From Phycisphaerales bacterium (GTDB lineage: Bacteria > Planctomycetota > Phycisphaerae > Phycisphaerales > UBA1924), in contig JASBRY010000009.1 in NCBI GenBank assembly GCA_030149165.1, positions 1 through 64,000 of the forward strand: a stretch of 64,000 nucleotides of DNA. The letters are read 5' to 3'. Numbering within the stretch: position 1 is the stretch's first letter; each line of letters begins with the position of its first letter. This document shows positions 34,477 through 43,019 of this stretch, one piece after another. Below the pieces are notes generated by a model. The model did no database searches, was not told where the DNA came from, and was given only the letters and a program-made list of their open reading frames with translations. Both the position numbers and the translations under genes were made by a program.

Positions 34477-35313
34477 TTGGAGTTGTTCGAGGAGTTTGAG
34501 GGCGCTGATGGGGTCGAGCTTGGGTTGGGGGTACTGCGGATTCATGCGCTCGAGGGTGGTGCGGACGATCTCGGAGATGGCCCACACTCGGTACCACTTA
34601 CGATCGGTGGGGACGATGTACCAAGGCGCGTGCTCGGTGTTGCATTTGGTGATCGCGTCCTCGTAGGCGTGCATGTAGTCTTGCCACTTGGCGCGGGTTT
34701 GGATGTCTCCGGCTTCGAACTTCCAGTTCTTCTCTGGATCGGTGAGTCGGTCTTGGAGTTTCTCGCGTTGTCGGTCTTTGGAGAGGTGGAGGTAGATTTT
34801 GATGATCTCGGCGCCGCCGTTGACGAGACCTTGTTCGAAGCCGTTGATGACTTGGTAGCGTTTGGACCATTGTGATTCGGGGACGAGGTTGTCGACGCGC
34901 GCGACGAGGACATCTTCGTAGTGTGAGCGGTTGAAGATTGCGATGTGTCCTCGTCGCGGGGTATGGAGGTGGACGCGCCAGAGGAAGTCGTGGGCGAGCT
35001 CGTCGGGGGTGGGTCGTTTGAAGGATTTGACCTGGACGCCTTGGGGGTTGACGCGGGCGAAGACCTTTCGGATGGTGGAGTCTTTCCCGGCGGCGTCCAT
35101 CGCTTGGAGGACGATGAGGAGTGAGCGGTTGTGGTCGGCGTAGAGCTTGTGCTGGAGATCGGCGATCGCGATGGCGTTCTCTTCGGTGCGTGCTTCGATG
35201 TGCTCGCGATCGACACCTTGAGCGTCATCGGTTTTGAAGTCTTTGAGGGAGATGGTGTCGCCTGGATCGGCGCGGTAGTCGTTGATGGGGTCGCGGTTGA
35301 ATGAGTTGGTCAT
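34474..35313 (-). CDS. Polyphosphate kinase 2 family protein
   Basis: PPK2 enzymes transfer phosphate between polyphosphate and nucleotides. 279 residues, a one-domain length. The P-loop is DAAGKDST at 73-80 within LLIVLQAMDAAGKDSTIRKV. The lid module has FKRPTPDELAHDFLWRVH, and the Walker B region IAIFNRSHYEDVLVARV. KIYLHLSKDRQREKLQDRL and WYIVPTDRKWYRVWAISEIV are family signatures. The sequence fits class I/III single-domain PPK2; whether AMP, ADP or GDP is preferred cannot be read off. It is convergent with the secreted protein gene and apparently monocistronic. Confidence 0.93.
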   Translation of the reverse strand: MTNSFNRDPINDYRADPGDTISLKDFKTDDAQGVDREHIEARTEENAIAIADLQHKLYADHNRSLLIVLQAMDAAGKDSTIRKVFARVNPQGVQVKSFKRPTPDELAHDFLWRVHLHTPRRGHIAIFNRSHYEDVLVARVDNLVPESQWSKRYQVINGFEQGLVNGGAEIIKIYLHLSKDRQREKLQDRLTDPEKNWKFEAGDIQTRAKWQDYMHAYEDAITKCNTEHAPWYIVPTDRKWYRVWAISEIVRTTLERMNPQYPQPKLDPISALKLLEQLQ

Positions 35314-35367
35314 TGGTTCAGGATAGCGGATTTTGATGCAAGTGCGGATAGTGAGTGCGAGGATTGA

Positions 35368-36465
35368 TCATTCGGGCTTTGGATTGTCGTCGCTGGTCTC
35401 GGGTTCGTCTTGCTGATCAGTGTTTGCGCTTGTGCGCGGGTGATGATCGTGGTGGGCTTTGATCATGCGCCGAGCGAGCTGGCGCATGTCGACCTCGTCG
35501 TCGGTTTCGTCAACGATCTCGGCGCCGATGAGGGTTTCGATCGAGTCTTCGAGGGTGATGATCCCTGCGGAACCTCCGAATTCGTCGGTGACGAGGAACA
35601 GGTGCTCGCGGCGGCGGAGGAACTCGAGGAGGATTTTCGAGAGCGGCGCGGTTTCGGGGACGATGTGGAGTGGTCGCGCCAGGTCGCGGAGTTTGGTTTG
35701 GTCGTGTCCTTCGGTGTGCGCCGCGTAGAGCTCTTGTCGGTGGATGACGCCGACTTGGTCGTCGAGGGAGGTCTGGATGATGGGGACGCGGGCGAACTTG
35801 GAGGGTTCGCGGGAGAGGATCTCGGCGACGGAATCCTCGGCGTTGTATGTGTAGACGACGGCGCGTGGGGTCATGACCTGTTGAACTTTGATCTCACGGA
35901 GCGCGACGAGGTTGCGGACGACGCGGAGTTCAAGATCGTCGATGACCCCTTCGTCGTGGGCGAGCTTGGCGAGGTTGCTGACTTCTTCACGCGAGATGCG
36001 CGGCGTGGTCTGGGCGCGGGCGAAGAGTTTGGAGATCCAGTTGCACACGGCGACGACTGGTTTGAAGATGAGGATGAGCCAATCGATGGTGATCGCGGTG
36101 AAGGGCGCGAGGGACTTGGCGTGCACAGCGCCGAGGGTCTTGGGGATGATCTCGGAGAAGATGAGCACGAGGAGCGTGAGGACGAAGGAGACGACTCCGA
36201 CCCACGCGTCTCCCCAGATCGCGGCGGCTTGGGCACCGACTCCCGCAGCGCCGAGGGTGTGGGCGAAAGTGTTGAGGGTCAGGATTGCAGCAAGGGGCTG
36301 GTCGATGTCCTCTTTCATGCGCTCGAGACGATCGGCGGCGCTGGATCCGGCATCGCGCAGCACGGCGATGTGCGTGCGCGGGACGGAGAGCAGGACCGCT
36401 TCGAGCAGTGAGCAGAGGAATGAGACGCACAGTGCGATCGCGAGGTATGTGATGAGCAGGATCAT
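35368..36465 (-). CDS. DUF21/CBS-domain membrane protein (CNNM/CorC family)
   Basis: 365 residues. A DUF21 (CNNM) transmembrane domain with four hydrophobic segments spans about residues 1-160 (including SLLEAVLLSVPRTHIAVLRD and VLTLLVLIFSEIIPKTLGAV, the conserved Glu/Ile/Pro region). A CBS pair follows (TPRAVVYTYNAEDSVAEILS and LFLVTDEFGGSAGIITLED). The C-terminal CorC/HlyC domain is missing, replaced by a short charged tail. The family is linked to magnesium or cobalt efflux and cation homeostasis; the substrate here is inferred only. The M42-like gene ends 3 bases upstream (stop at 36469), suggesting cotranscription. Confidence 0.9.
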   Translation of the reverse strand: MILLITYLAIALCVSFLCSLLEAVLLSVPRTHIAVLRDAGSSAADRLERMKEDIDQPLAAILTLNTFAHTLGAAGVGAQAAAIWGDAWVGVVSFVLTLLVLIFSEIIPKTLGAVHAKSLAPFTAITIDWLILIFKPVVAVCNWISKLFARAQTTPRISREEVSNLAKLAHDEGVIDDLELRVVRNLVALREIKVQQVMTPRAVVYTYNAEDSVAEILSREPSKFARVPIIQTSLDDQVGVIHRQELYAAHTEGHDQTKLRDLARPLHIVPETAPLSKILLEFLRRREHLFLVTDEFGGSAGIITLEDSIETLIGAEIVDETDDEVDMRQLARRMIKAHHDHHPRTSANTDQQDEPETSDDNPKPE

Positions 36466-36468
36466 GGT

Positions 36469-37755
36469 TTAGGAGAGTATGCTCGATTTATCGTTCCAGA
36501 GGTTCTCGATGCGCTGGATGAATGATGGGGTTTCCGGGAGTGACTGGGCGCAGGCGACGAGCAGGTCGATGAGTCCGGCGTAATCATCGAGTCCGATGTG
36601 TTCGCGTCCGACGCGGGGTGGATGCCCAAAGGCTTGTTCGTGGGTCCCGGCTTGGGCTTCGGTGAGGTTGGCCATGTTGTGGTAGTTTCCGAGTGGGAGG
36701 CAGAGGCAGGTGGCGGTGTAGTTGTAGGCGCAGAAGACGGAGGCTTCGCAGGCACCGCCGGCCATGAGTTTGCGTTGCCAGCGCCACTTGGGGAGATCGG
36801 ATTCTTTTTGTGATGCGGTTGGGGTTGCGGGTCCGCCGGCGATGGTTTCGGCGACTTTGGCGATGGCGCCGGTCAGGTCTGGGGAGAAGACGGAGATGCG
36901 GTCTCCGACGCGGACGATTGGTCCGGCGTGGATCGGGGAGTCGGCGAAGGCGCGGGAGTTTTCCAGCGCGATGATGCGGGAATCTTTGGGCATGAACTCG
37001 TCGCGGCAGGCGCCGATGGCGCCGATGAAGCCGACTTCCTCGGCGCGGGTGAGCAGGACGCGGGTGTCTTGTTTGTCGTTGAGGATTCGGAGTTCGTCGA
37101 GGGCACTGAGCGCTGCGGCGAGGGCGGCGAGGTCGTCGCAGGCGTTGGTGTAGAGGATCTGGTTCCCGTCATCGTCGGTGATGATCTCTTGGTCGGGGAG
37201 ATCCCAAGTCGCGATCGATCCGGGTTTGATGGGTTGGGGGTCGTCGAGGATCGCGTGGTAGAGCTTGTAGGGTGGCTTGTCGGGTTTGGGATCGGTTTCG
37301 GACCACGGCTGCTGATCGGCGTTGTGTTCGTTGGTGACTGTTGCGAGCGTGTATGAGGTTGGGGTGTCTGGGCCGTCGTATGGGTGGTGTATGCGGATAC
37401 GGGCATCGGGGAAGTAGTCGGACATGACACCTCCTCGGAAGGCGAGGATGATCTCAGATGAGGAGAGGGCTTCTTCGACGACGAATGCGGGGTGGTCGAG
37501 GTGCGCGGTAAAGTAGATTGGGTTGTCTGTTTCTTCGTTGTTGGCAAGTCGGAGTTCGATGTTGCCGTGGGTATCGGTTTTGGACGCGATGTCTGGTCGG
37601 TCGCTCAGCCAGTTGTTGATCCAGTCGATGACACGGTGTTCGTGTCCGGCGGCGGTGGGGATGGCGGTGAGCTGTTTGAGCCAATCGATGTGGTTTTGGG
37701 ACCTTGATTGGGGGATGGTGTGAGTCTGTGGGTTGGAATCGGTCGAATCGGTCAT
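36469..37755 (-). CDS. M42-like metallopeptidase
   Basis: Predicted dinuclear-metal aminopeptidase of 428 residues. It opens with WLKQLTAIPTAAGHEHRVID and DTHGNIELRL. Candidate metal ligands and catalytic residues in family order: H85 in FTAHLDHP, D207/D208 in ACDDLAALAAAL, E239/E240 in LLTRAEEVGFIGAIG and E265 in ALENSRAF. The late His of LGNYHNMA may complete the site. Insertions around 120-190 make it longer than classical M42 enzymes (about 350), so it may be a divergent M42/M28-clan member. There is no signal peptide, so it acts in the cytoplasm. The DUF21-CBS gene starts 4 bases downstream. Confidence 0.82.
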   Translation of the reverse strand: MTDSTDSNPQTHTIPQSRSQNHIDWLKQLTAIPTAAGHEHRVIDWINNWLSDRPDIASKTDTHGNIELRLANNEETDNPIYFTAHLDHPAFVVEEALSSSEIILAFRGGVMSDYFPDARIRIHHPYDGPDTPTSYTLATVTNEHNADQQPWSETDPKPDKPPYKLYHAILDDPQPIKPGSIATWDLPDQEIITDDDGNQILYTNACDDLAALAAALSALDELRILNDKQDTRVLLTRAEEVGFIGAIGACRDEFMPKDSRIIALENSRAFADSPIHAGPIVRVGDRISVFSPDLTGAIAKVAETIAGGPATPTASQKESDLPKWRWQRKLMAGGACEASVFCAYNYTATCLCLPLGNYHNMANLTEAQAGTHEQAFGHPPRVGREHIGLDDYAGLIDLLVACAQSLPETPSFIQRIENLWNDKSSILS

Positions 37756-37877
37756 GGTGGAGGGTAGGTCGTCAAGAAGTTGTTGAGTGTGGGCCGATGA
37801 TTGGGTAGTGTCTAGAGTGGGGTAACGGGGTGGATTGTGAGCCGCTGATTTGGGCGGCGTAGTGAAGGAGTGTTTTG

Positions 37878-38135
37878 ATGACTCACATTATCGCAGAGCC
37901 TTGTATTGCGACGAAAGATACGGCGTGTGTGGATGCATGTCCTGTGGACTGCATCCATCCGACGAAGGATGAGCCGGACTTCGCGAGTGCGGAGCAGTTG
38001 TATATTGATCCGGATGTGTGTATTGACTGTGGTCTGTGCGTAGACGAGTGTCCGGTGCAGGCGATCTTCCAGGATGAGGATCTTCCTGAGGAGTGGTCGA
38101 AGTACACGCAGATCAATATTGATTACTACAAGTGA
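37878..38135 (+). CDS. 7Fe-type ferredoxin
   Basis: 85 residues from ATG 37878, with GAAGGAG upstream. Cysteines at 9, 17, 21 and 25, then 48, 51, 54 and 58. The spacing C9-x7-C17-x3-CP and C48-x2-C51-x2-C54-x3-CP is that of seven-iron ferredoxins (one [3Fe-4S] and one [4Fe-4S]), as in Thermus and Azotobacter FdI. The C-terminal helix (EEWSKYTQINIDYYK) also fits that group. It is a soluble electron carrier; its redox partners are not in the window. The gene stands alone between two minus-strand genes. Confidence 0.92.
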   Translation: MTHIIAEPCIATKDTACVDACPVDCIHPTKDEPDFASAEQLYIDPDVCIDCGLCVDECPVQAIFQDEDLPEEWSKYTQINIDYYK

Positions 38136-38155
38136 TTGGTTGGTGAATGAGAGCG

Positions 38156-39148
38156 TTACTCGTTTGGGTAGTGCTTGATGAGCCAATCGGTGATTGAATC
38201 AATGACGGCTGGATCGATTTTGTCGATCCGGCCGTTTTCTTCGGCGCTGAGGTTGTGTCCGAGGGTGTGGAAGTAGTGGGTGGTGAGTTTGGATTCGAGG
38301 TTTGCTTCGTTGTAGAGGTGCGCGAGGACTGGCGCGTGGTAGGAGGTGGCGTCGAGTGATCCCCAGAGCGCGAGGGTGGGAGTTTGGTTTTCGATGAGGA
38401 TGTCGGACGGCCAATCGTATGAGTGGTTGTTGTTGGTGAAGCTTGGGTGGGTTCTGGTTTGGTTGTTGTTGATCGCGTGGTACGCAGCGGACTCGAAGGG
38501 TTCGGTTGATCCGGATTGGTCGTAGTCTGCGGAGCTTTGTGGCGCATCGCGGACGAGCTTGTGGGGGGAGTGCATCGTGGGAGTGATGTACGCGCCGGCG
38601 AGGATGATATGTCCGGCGGCGTTGGGAGCGGTGATGATCGCACGCGCGGCGCCGAGGGAGTGTCCCAGCGTGATGCAGTGGTCTGGGGTGATGTCGAGTT
38701 CTTCGAGTGCTTTGTCCCAGACGAGACTTGCGAGCTCGACGGTTTGTGGGAAGGAGATGGGGCGGGGCAGGGCATCTGGATCGGGATCAGTGTGGATTGA
38801 GCCGTAGCGGACGACGGCGTATCCGGTGTTGACCAGAGCTTGAGCGATGGTGTCGGCGTCTTTGGTGGGTTGTCCATCGATGGTGATGTGGATGACTTCA
38901 TCGTTTTGTGTGTATGAGCCTGGGACGGTCCAGTGTGGATCGGAGAGGTATCCGCCGTGGTAGAGGAAGACGGCGTGGTGTGTGGTGTGGTCGAAGTTTG
39001 CTGGGGTGTCGATGAGGATGGGGAAGGTGCTTGATTGCTCGGCGTCTTGGAAGGTGTGGGTGATGGAGAGATCGGTGTGTGTCTGCTGCGCGTATGTTGA
39101 GGTGGTGAGGGCGCATAAACAAGCCGCGATGAGTGTTGGGGATCTCAT
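38156..39148 (-). CDS. Secreted alpha/beta hydrolase
   Basis: 330 residues with signal peptide MRSPTLIAACLCALTTSTYA|QQ. An alpha/beta hydrolase fold is indicated by the oxyanion-side HHAVFLYHGGYL, the nucleophile elbow GHSLGAARA (Ser near 167), a likely acid in ALWGSLDATSYHAP and the catalytic His in HTLGHNLSAEENG. It resembles serine esterases or dipeptidyl-peptidase-like hydrolases, but the substrate is not predictable. No strong Shine-Dalgarno sequence is seen. The stop is 20 bases from the convergent ferredoxin. Confidence 0.8.
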   Translation of the reverse strand: MRSPTLIAACLCALTTSTYAQQTHTDLSITHTFQDAEQSSTFPILIDTPANFDHTTHHAVFLYHGGYLSDPHWTVPGSYTQNDEVIHITIDGQPTKDADTIAQALVNTGYAVVRYGSIHTDPDPDALPRPISFPQTVELASLVWDKALEELDITPDHCITLGHSLGAARAIITAPNAAGHIILAGAYITPTMHSPHKLVRDAPQSSADYDQSGSTEPFESAAYHAINNNQTRTHPSFTNNNHSYDWPSDILIENQTPTLALWGSLDATSYHAPVLAHLYNEANLESKLTTHYFHTLGHNLSAEENGRIDKIDPAVIDSITDWLIKHYPNE

Positions 39149-39186
39149 AGCGGCTTGTACTTGTTAGTTGGTGTGTGGTTGCTTGT

Positions 39187-39876
39187 TTATGCGGCTTCGG
39201 AGAAGTCGTCGAAATCTTCGTTGAAGTCATCGAACGCGGAGTCGTCGTCGCCGAACGCGGCTTCGAAGGCTTCGAGCGCTTCGTCGGTGAGTTCGGATTC
39301 AGACTTTGGTCCACGGTTGGCGGGGGCGGCGGAGATCGCGGTGGTCTCTGCGGTGGTGAAGCGCTCGGCCCAACGGTCTGGGCGGACATTGGATGGGGTG
39401 TCCGGTGCTTCGCGCCAGTCCTCGGCGTTGGTGAGGTTGAGCTCCGATGGCATGGTCTTGCGGTATCCGAGCAGGCGGATGACCTCGAGGACATCGGTCC
39501 ATGTCGGGAACATGCGGTCGTTGCCTTTTTTGAACGCGTCGATGGCCATGAGGAACAGGAACTGTTCTGGGGTCATCTCGCCTTCTTCGGCGGATTTGGT
39601 GAACTCGGAGAGTCGGCGGCCGCGTCCTCGTTTGCGTTCGAGTCCGGTGGCTTCTGGTTGTGACTTGGTTGATTTTTTGGAGGAGACGAGCTTGCCGTTG
39701 GACGGCTTGTTTGATTGCTCGGCGGAGTCTGATGAAGGCGAGTTGAAGTCGCGTTGTTCGAGTCCGAGTCTGCGGTCGATGACGGTTCCCGGAGGTGGTG
39801 TGCCGTTCGGGTTCTTGCGGCGGTCGCCTTTACGGCGGTTTTGGTTGTTGGAAGAGTTGTTGGGCTGATTCGACAT
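39187..39876 (-). CDS. Hypothetical protein with basic N-terminus and acidic C-terminus
   Basis: 229 residues from ATG 39876, preceded by AGGAGG. The first 95 residues are low-complexity and basic (Asn/Arg/Lys/Pro-rich, e.g. NNQNRRKGDRRKNPNGTPPP). A compact middle segment at about 98-150 (MTPEQFLFLMAIDAFKKGND, then FPTWTDVLEVIRLLGYRKT) looks like a small helical domain. The last 35 residues are Asp/Glu/Phe-rich with a repeated DDF/EDF pattern. Family unknown. The middle domain could be an HTH-like or interaction module; the two charged tails suggest nucleic-acid or chaperone contacts. The next gene upstream also has an acidic tail. Confidence 0.6.
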   Translation of the reverse strand: MSNQPNNSSNNQNRRKGDRRKNPNGTPPPGTVIDRRLGLEQRDFNSPSSDSAEQSNKPSNGKLVSSKKSTKSQPEATGLERKRGRGRRLSEFTKSAEEGEMTPEQFLFLMAIDAFKKGNDRMFPTWTDVLEVIRLLGYRKTMPSELNLTNAEDWREAPDTPSNVRPDRWAERFTTAETTAISAAPANRGPKSESELTDEALEAFEAAFGDDDSAFDDFNEDFDDFSEAA

Positions 39877-39941
39877 CGGCTGCGCCTCCTGGATGGCCGC
39901 CGATGGTTTCTCTTGGTTCCCCTGATGAGATCGGCGGTTTC

Positions 39942-40247
39942 TCAGAAGTCTTCTTCGTCGAGATTCACATCGTCGTCGAAGTCGTCGTCGTCATCATCGT
40001 CGAAATCGTAGTTATCGTCCTCATCATCTTCGTCGTAGTCGTCGTCATCGTCTTCATCGTCATCCCCGAGGAAGTAGGCTTCGTCTTCGTCGAGATCGTC
40101 TCCGCCGTCGCAGAGTGGGTTTGCGGACCATCGGGGTGCGTCTGTGCGGGTGGAGGGTTCGATAACGGGCGTCGCGGCGGGGCGAGCGATCGGGGAGGTT
40201 TCGAGCTGAGTGATGAGCTGATCGATCAGTTGAGCGGCGGCTTGCAT
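39942..40247 (-). CDS. Small protein with extreme poly-Asp/Glu tail
   Basis: 101 residues from ATG 40247 (MQAAAQLIDQLITQLE), preceded by GGAGAAAG. The first 20 residues form an amphipathic helix, a neutral Pro/Ala linker follows, and about 50 C-terminal residues are almost entirely Asp, Glu, Tyr and Phe (for example DDEDDDDDYDEDDEDDNYD). Such tails occur in nucleic-acid mimics, histone-type chaperones and RNA polymerase delta-like proteins. Which applies here is not known. It precedes the 229-residue acidic-tailed protein by 65 bases on the same strand. Confidence 0.6.
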   Translation of the reverse strand: MQAAAQLIDQLITQLETSPIARPAATPVIEPSTRTDAPRWSANPLCDGGDDLDEDEAYFLGDDDEDDDDDYDEDDEDDNYDFDDDDDDDFDDDVNLDEEDF

Positions 40248-40424
40248 TGTGTCTTTCTCCAGGGCGAAGCAGCGACGGTTGGTGATGTCCGAATGTCGCC
40301 ACTGTATCCCGTTGGTGGGGGTTGTCAATGGGGCGCGGCGATCAGAAGTTGCGGAATTGTTCGTCGCGGGACGCGGATCGGTTGCGGCGGGGCTTTGATC
40401 GAGGCGCGTGGATAGGATGGGGGG

Positions 40425-41030
40425 ATGAAATCAGACGACAAATCTATGGATGGTGGGATCAATATGGTGGCGGGGATCTGCGCGATCCTGCTCCCTGGAT
40501 TGGGTCACATCGTGTCGGGGCGAGCGTATCGCGGCGTGCTCGCGATGGTGGGGGTGCTTGGGTTGTTTGGGTTGGGGTTGTTTGTGGGGGGGATCGATGC
40601 GGTGGATTCCAAGGGCGGGACGGATCGGTTCTGGTTCTATGGACAGGCGTGCGTGGGTCCGATCGCGTTTGGGGTGGACTATGTGCATCAGAATCATTTC
40701 AAGGCGTATGACATGGATACTGGAATGATCCGCGGCGGGAATCCTGGGGAGCGGCGCGTGCATGATGGGTCGCGCTGGATCTGGGAGATGCCGATCGATG
40801 CGAGCGTGGAGACTGGTGATGCAAATATCCCTGGACTGGGTCGGCTCAATGAGATCGCGATGCTGTCTTGTACGCTTGCCGGGATGCTGAATGTGATTAT
40901 CTTCCTCGATGCGCTGCTGCCTACGGCGTATGGGCGGCGGAAGGATGATGAGTCACCTCTGGTCCGAGGTGCTGGAGAGGCGACGATTCAAACAGCGATC
41001 GAAGCGGCGGCTGAGGGGGTGAAGTCATGA
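40425..41030 (+). CDS. Multi-TM hypothetical membrane protein
   Basis: 201 residues from ATG 40425 (GGATGGGGGG upstream). Hydrophobic segments lie at about 14-30 (MVAGICAILLPGLGHIVSGR), 36-54 (GVLAMVGVLGLFGLGLFVGG) and near 150-167 (MLSCTLAGMLNVIIFLDAL). PGLGHIVSGRAYRGVL resembles the P-G-x-G-x-x-x-x-G motif of TM2/DUF5683-type proteins. The stop overlaps the start of the next gene (ATGA), so the two are translationally coupled. I recognise no function; the pair may form a membrane complex. Confidence 0.7.
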   Translation: MKSDDKSMDGGINMVAGICAILLPGLGHIVSGRAYRGVLAMVGVLGLFGLGLFVGGIDAVDSKGGTDRFWFYGQACVGPIAFGVDYVHQNHFKAYDMDTGMIRGGNPGERRVHDGSRWIWEMPIDASVETGDANIPGLGRLNEIAMLSCTLAGMLNVIIFLDALLPTAYGRRKDDESPLVRGAGEATIQTAIEAAAEGVKS

Positions 41031-41284
41031 GTGGTTTGACGCTTGCGTATCGGCCGTTTATTGACGCGTTGTCGATCCACGATCACTGGTACTTGTTGAT
41101 CATCCCGATGGTGGTGTTCGTCGCGATCGGGTACAAGGCGGTGCGCGTCAGTGAGATGAAGGGGTACTGGCGCAATGTGTTCGCGTTTGTGGTGCAGGTG
41201 CTTGGGGTGATGGCGGTTTTGGCGATCGCGTTTACGATCGTGATTACGGTTTTGGTGCCGATGTTGGCGCCGATGCCGGGGTGA
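41027..41284 (+). CDS. Small two-TM membrane protein
   Basis: 85 residues, overlapping the preceding gene by 4 bases (ATGA). Two TM helices at about 20-38 (WYLLIIPMVVFVAIGYKAVR) and 52-80 (FAFVVQVLGVMAVLAIAFTI), and a periplasm-like His/Asp start (SIHDHWY). Small membrane partner of the upstream 201-residue protein by coupling. A terminator follows at 41304. Confidence 0.72.
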   Translation: MSGLTLAYRPFIDALSIHDHWYLLIIPMVVFVAIGYKAVRVSEMKGYWRNVFAFVVQVLGVMAVLAIAFTIVITVLVPMLAPMPG

Positions 41285-41303
41285 GGGTGCAGCATCGGGG
41301 AGG

Positions 41304-41333
41304 AATCCACTAGTTCAGATAAGTGGATTTTTT
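41304..41333 (+). terminator. Terminator, overlapping the terminase stop
   Basis: AATCCACT and AGTGGATT pair around a 10-base loop, followed by TTTT. It ends the plus-strand membrane-protein pair. The left arm and loop contain the last codons of the convergent terminase gene. Confidence 0.75.
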
Positions 41334-42824
41334 GTGGGTGTAGGGTTGGTCGAGGTTTTGGATCATGTAGCGGAGTGCGTCGATGGCGTGGTCTGAGCCG
41401 TCTTTTTCTGGGGTGGGGGAGAGGGGGTTGTCTTGGGGGTAGTGGTAGGTTTCGAGGCACTGGATGAGATGGGTGCAGTCTTTGTGGACCATGAGTGTGG
41501 GGTGTCCTGATGCGGGTTTGAGGCGCGTGCGGATGAGGTCGAGTCCTTGGTGGATCGATGAGCGCGCGTCGCGGACGGTTAATCCGGCTTTGCGGAGCGC
41601 GGCGATGTCGGAGATTCCGGTTTGGAGTCCTCGTTGTCTGCCGGCGGGGTCTACGCCGATCCATGAGAGCGGGGTGAGCGGTTTGGTTGCTTTGATGGCG
41701 CTGATGTGATCAGTGAGTGGGACGCCGGCCTGTACATATTCGTGGGTGATCCAGAGGGTGTTGTGCTGATCGAGTGAGGCGAAGAGCACGACGGTGGGGG
41801 CGCGGATTCCGAAGTCCATGCCTGCGATGGTTTGGGTGATGGTGTTTTTGTCGGGGAGATCGTTTGCGATGTGGATGGCGCTGTTGAACTCTGGGAGGAC
41901 GCAATCGGAGCGTTTGGGTTTGAGGCAGAGCATCTCGGCGTTCCAGGTGGATTCGGAGACGCGGGACTTGAGCGCGATGGCGTTGTTGATGGTGAGGTGG
42001 CCGGGGGTGTCTCCGGCGGCGTCTCTTGCTTTGGCTTTTCCGGAGCATTCTGGGGCGAGTGGGCATGGGCCGGATTCAGTGAGGCATTCGTGCGAGTCGT
42101 CGCATTGGTCGAGGATGTCGACGACGCCCCATTGGAAGAGTTTGCGGTGTTTTTGGTTGGAGTCCCTGGCGCTGGTGACGAGGTCGTGCATGAGTCCGAA
42201 GGGGACATGGAGTGTGGAGAGGCATTCGATGGAGCCTGGGACTTCTGTTCCGCGGCAATGCTTTTCTCGGATGGTGAGTTGTGCGGCTTCCCAGACATCG
42301 GGGTCGAAGAGTTCGACTTCATCGCATCGGAGTTTTTGGACGCGTGTGCCTCGGACGGAGGTTTGTGATTGTGCGAGGAGTTCGACGACTGAGCCGTTGA
42401 TGAGCTTGATGCGTCGTTCGGTGATTTTGCCGGCGATGAGTTCGTCGAGTGGTTCGGTCGCGAGGAGGGCGCGGAGGTGGGTGTGCATTCGTTTGGCTTG
42501 GTCGAGCGATCCGGCGAGGATGCGGATTTCGATTCCGGGTTTGAAGATGAGGTCGAGGAGCGTGGCGATGGCGGCGTAGAAGGTTTTGCCTCCGCCTCGG
42601 TTGGCCCAGACGACGCAGTCGCGCGGTTGGCGGTCCTCGAAGAACGCGTGGGCGAGGTATTCGAGGGGCGCGTTGTGGTTGTCGATGAGGGGGGCGGTGG
42701 GGACGCGGATGTGGAGGTGTGTGTGGATCCACTCGGCGAGCTGTTGGTCGGTTTGTGGTGCGGCTCCGGCGATGGCGAAGACGGCGTCGTGGTTTGGTTC
42801 GTTGTTTGTGCTTTCTTGTGTCAT
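41310..42824 (-). CDS. Phage-type terminase large subunit-like protein
   Basis: Predicted DNA-packaging-type motor with nuclease, 504 residues. Walker A WANRGGGKT at 73-81, Walker B KLRCDEVELFD at 164-174, coupling motif region LSTLHVP near 202-208. RNase H-like nuclease: D337 in AGMDFGIRAP, D392 in IGVDPAGRQRG, and the late Asp pair in GSDHAIDALRYM at 476-487. A Cys cluster C241, C247, C254, C260 may bind zinc. The start is ATG 42824 with GGGGGG upstream. It is the last gene of a four-gene operon. No portal, capsid or protease gene follows it, unlike in prophages. The intact motifs argue for a working enzyme. Host role unknown. Confidence 0.88.
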   Translation of the reverse strand: MTQESTNNEPNHDAVFAIAGAAPQTDQQLAEWIHTHLHIRVPTAPLIDNHNAPLEYLAHAFFEDRQPRDCVVWANRGGGKTFYAAIATLLDLIFKPGIEIRILAGSLDQAKRMHTHLRALLATEPLDELIAGKITERRIKLINGSVVELLAQSQTSVRGTRVQKLRCDEVELFDPDVWEAAQLTIREKHCRGTEVPGSIECLSTLHVPFGLMHDLVTSARDSNQKHRKLFQWGVVDILDQCDDSHECLTESGPCPLAPECSGKAKARDAAGDTPGHLTINNAIALKSRVSESTWNAEMLCLKPKRSDCVLPEFNSAIHIANDLPDKNTITQTIAGMDFGIRAPTVVLFASLDQHNTLWITHEYVQAGVPLTDHISAIKATKPLTPLSWIGVDPAGRQRGLQTGISDIAALRKAGLTVRDARSSIHQGLDLIRTRLKPASGHPTLMVHKDCTHLIQCLETYHYPQDNPLSPTPEKDGSDHAIDALRYMIQNLDQPYTHKKSTYLN

Positions 42825-42843
42825 GTTTTCCCCCCTGGGTTTG

Positions 42844-43014
42844 TTACTTGATGTTCAGTGCGTTCATGAGTGCGGCGGTTCGGTTGGGGTCCAGCGCTTT
42901 GAGGGCGCGGAGGATTTGGGTGCGCTGCTTTCTTGTGAGGAAGAAAGTGAGCGCGGCGGGTAGGTGGTTTTGGTTGGGTTCTTGCTTTGGTTGTGGGACT
43001 CGATCGGATTTCAT
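42844..43014 (-). CDS. 56-residue hypothetical protein
   Basis: Small basic protein from ATG 43014 (MKSDRVPQPKQEPNQ), with GGAG inside the end of the upstream gene. The second half is one helix-rich segment: FFLTRKQRTQILRALKALDP then NRTAALMNALNIK. It fits tightly between its neighbours: 5 bases after the ABC/acetyltransferase gene and 19 before the terminase. Position and size could suit a small terminase-associated or DNA-binding partner, but that is only inference. The gene is short enough that conservation in relatives would be needed to be sure it is real. Confidence 0.6.
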   Translation of the reverse strand: MKSDRVPQPKQEPNQNHLPAALTFFLTRKQRTQILRALKALDPNRTAALMNALNIK

Positions 43015-43019
43015 GCGCG

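Noticed and set aside
35410..36411. 333-residue plus-strand frame across the DUF21-CBS gene
   Set aside because: Asp/Glu/Gly-rich shadow of the minus-strand gene with no domain; the opposite strand encodes a clear CNNM/CBS protein.
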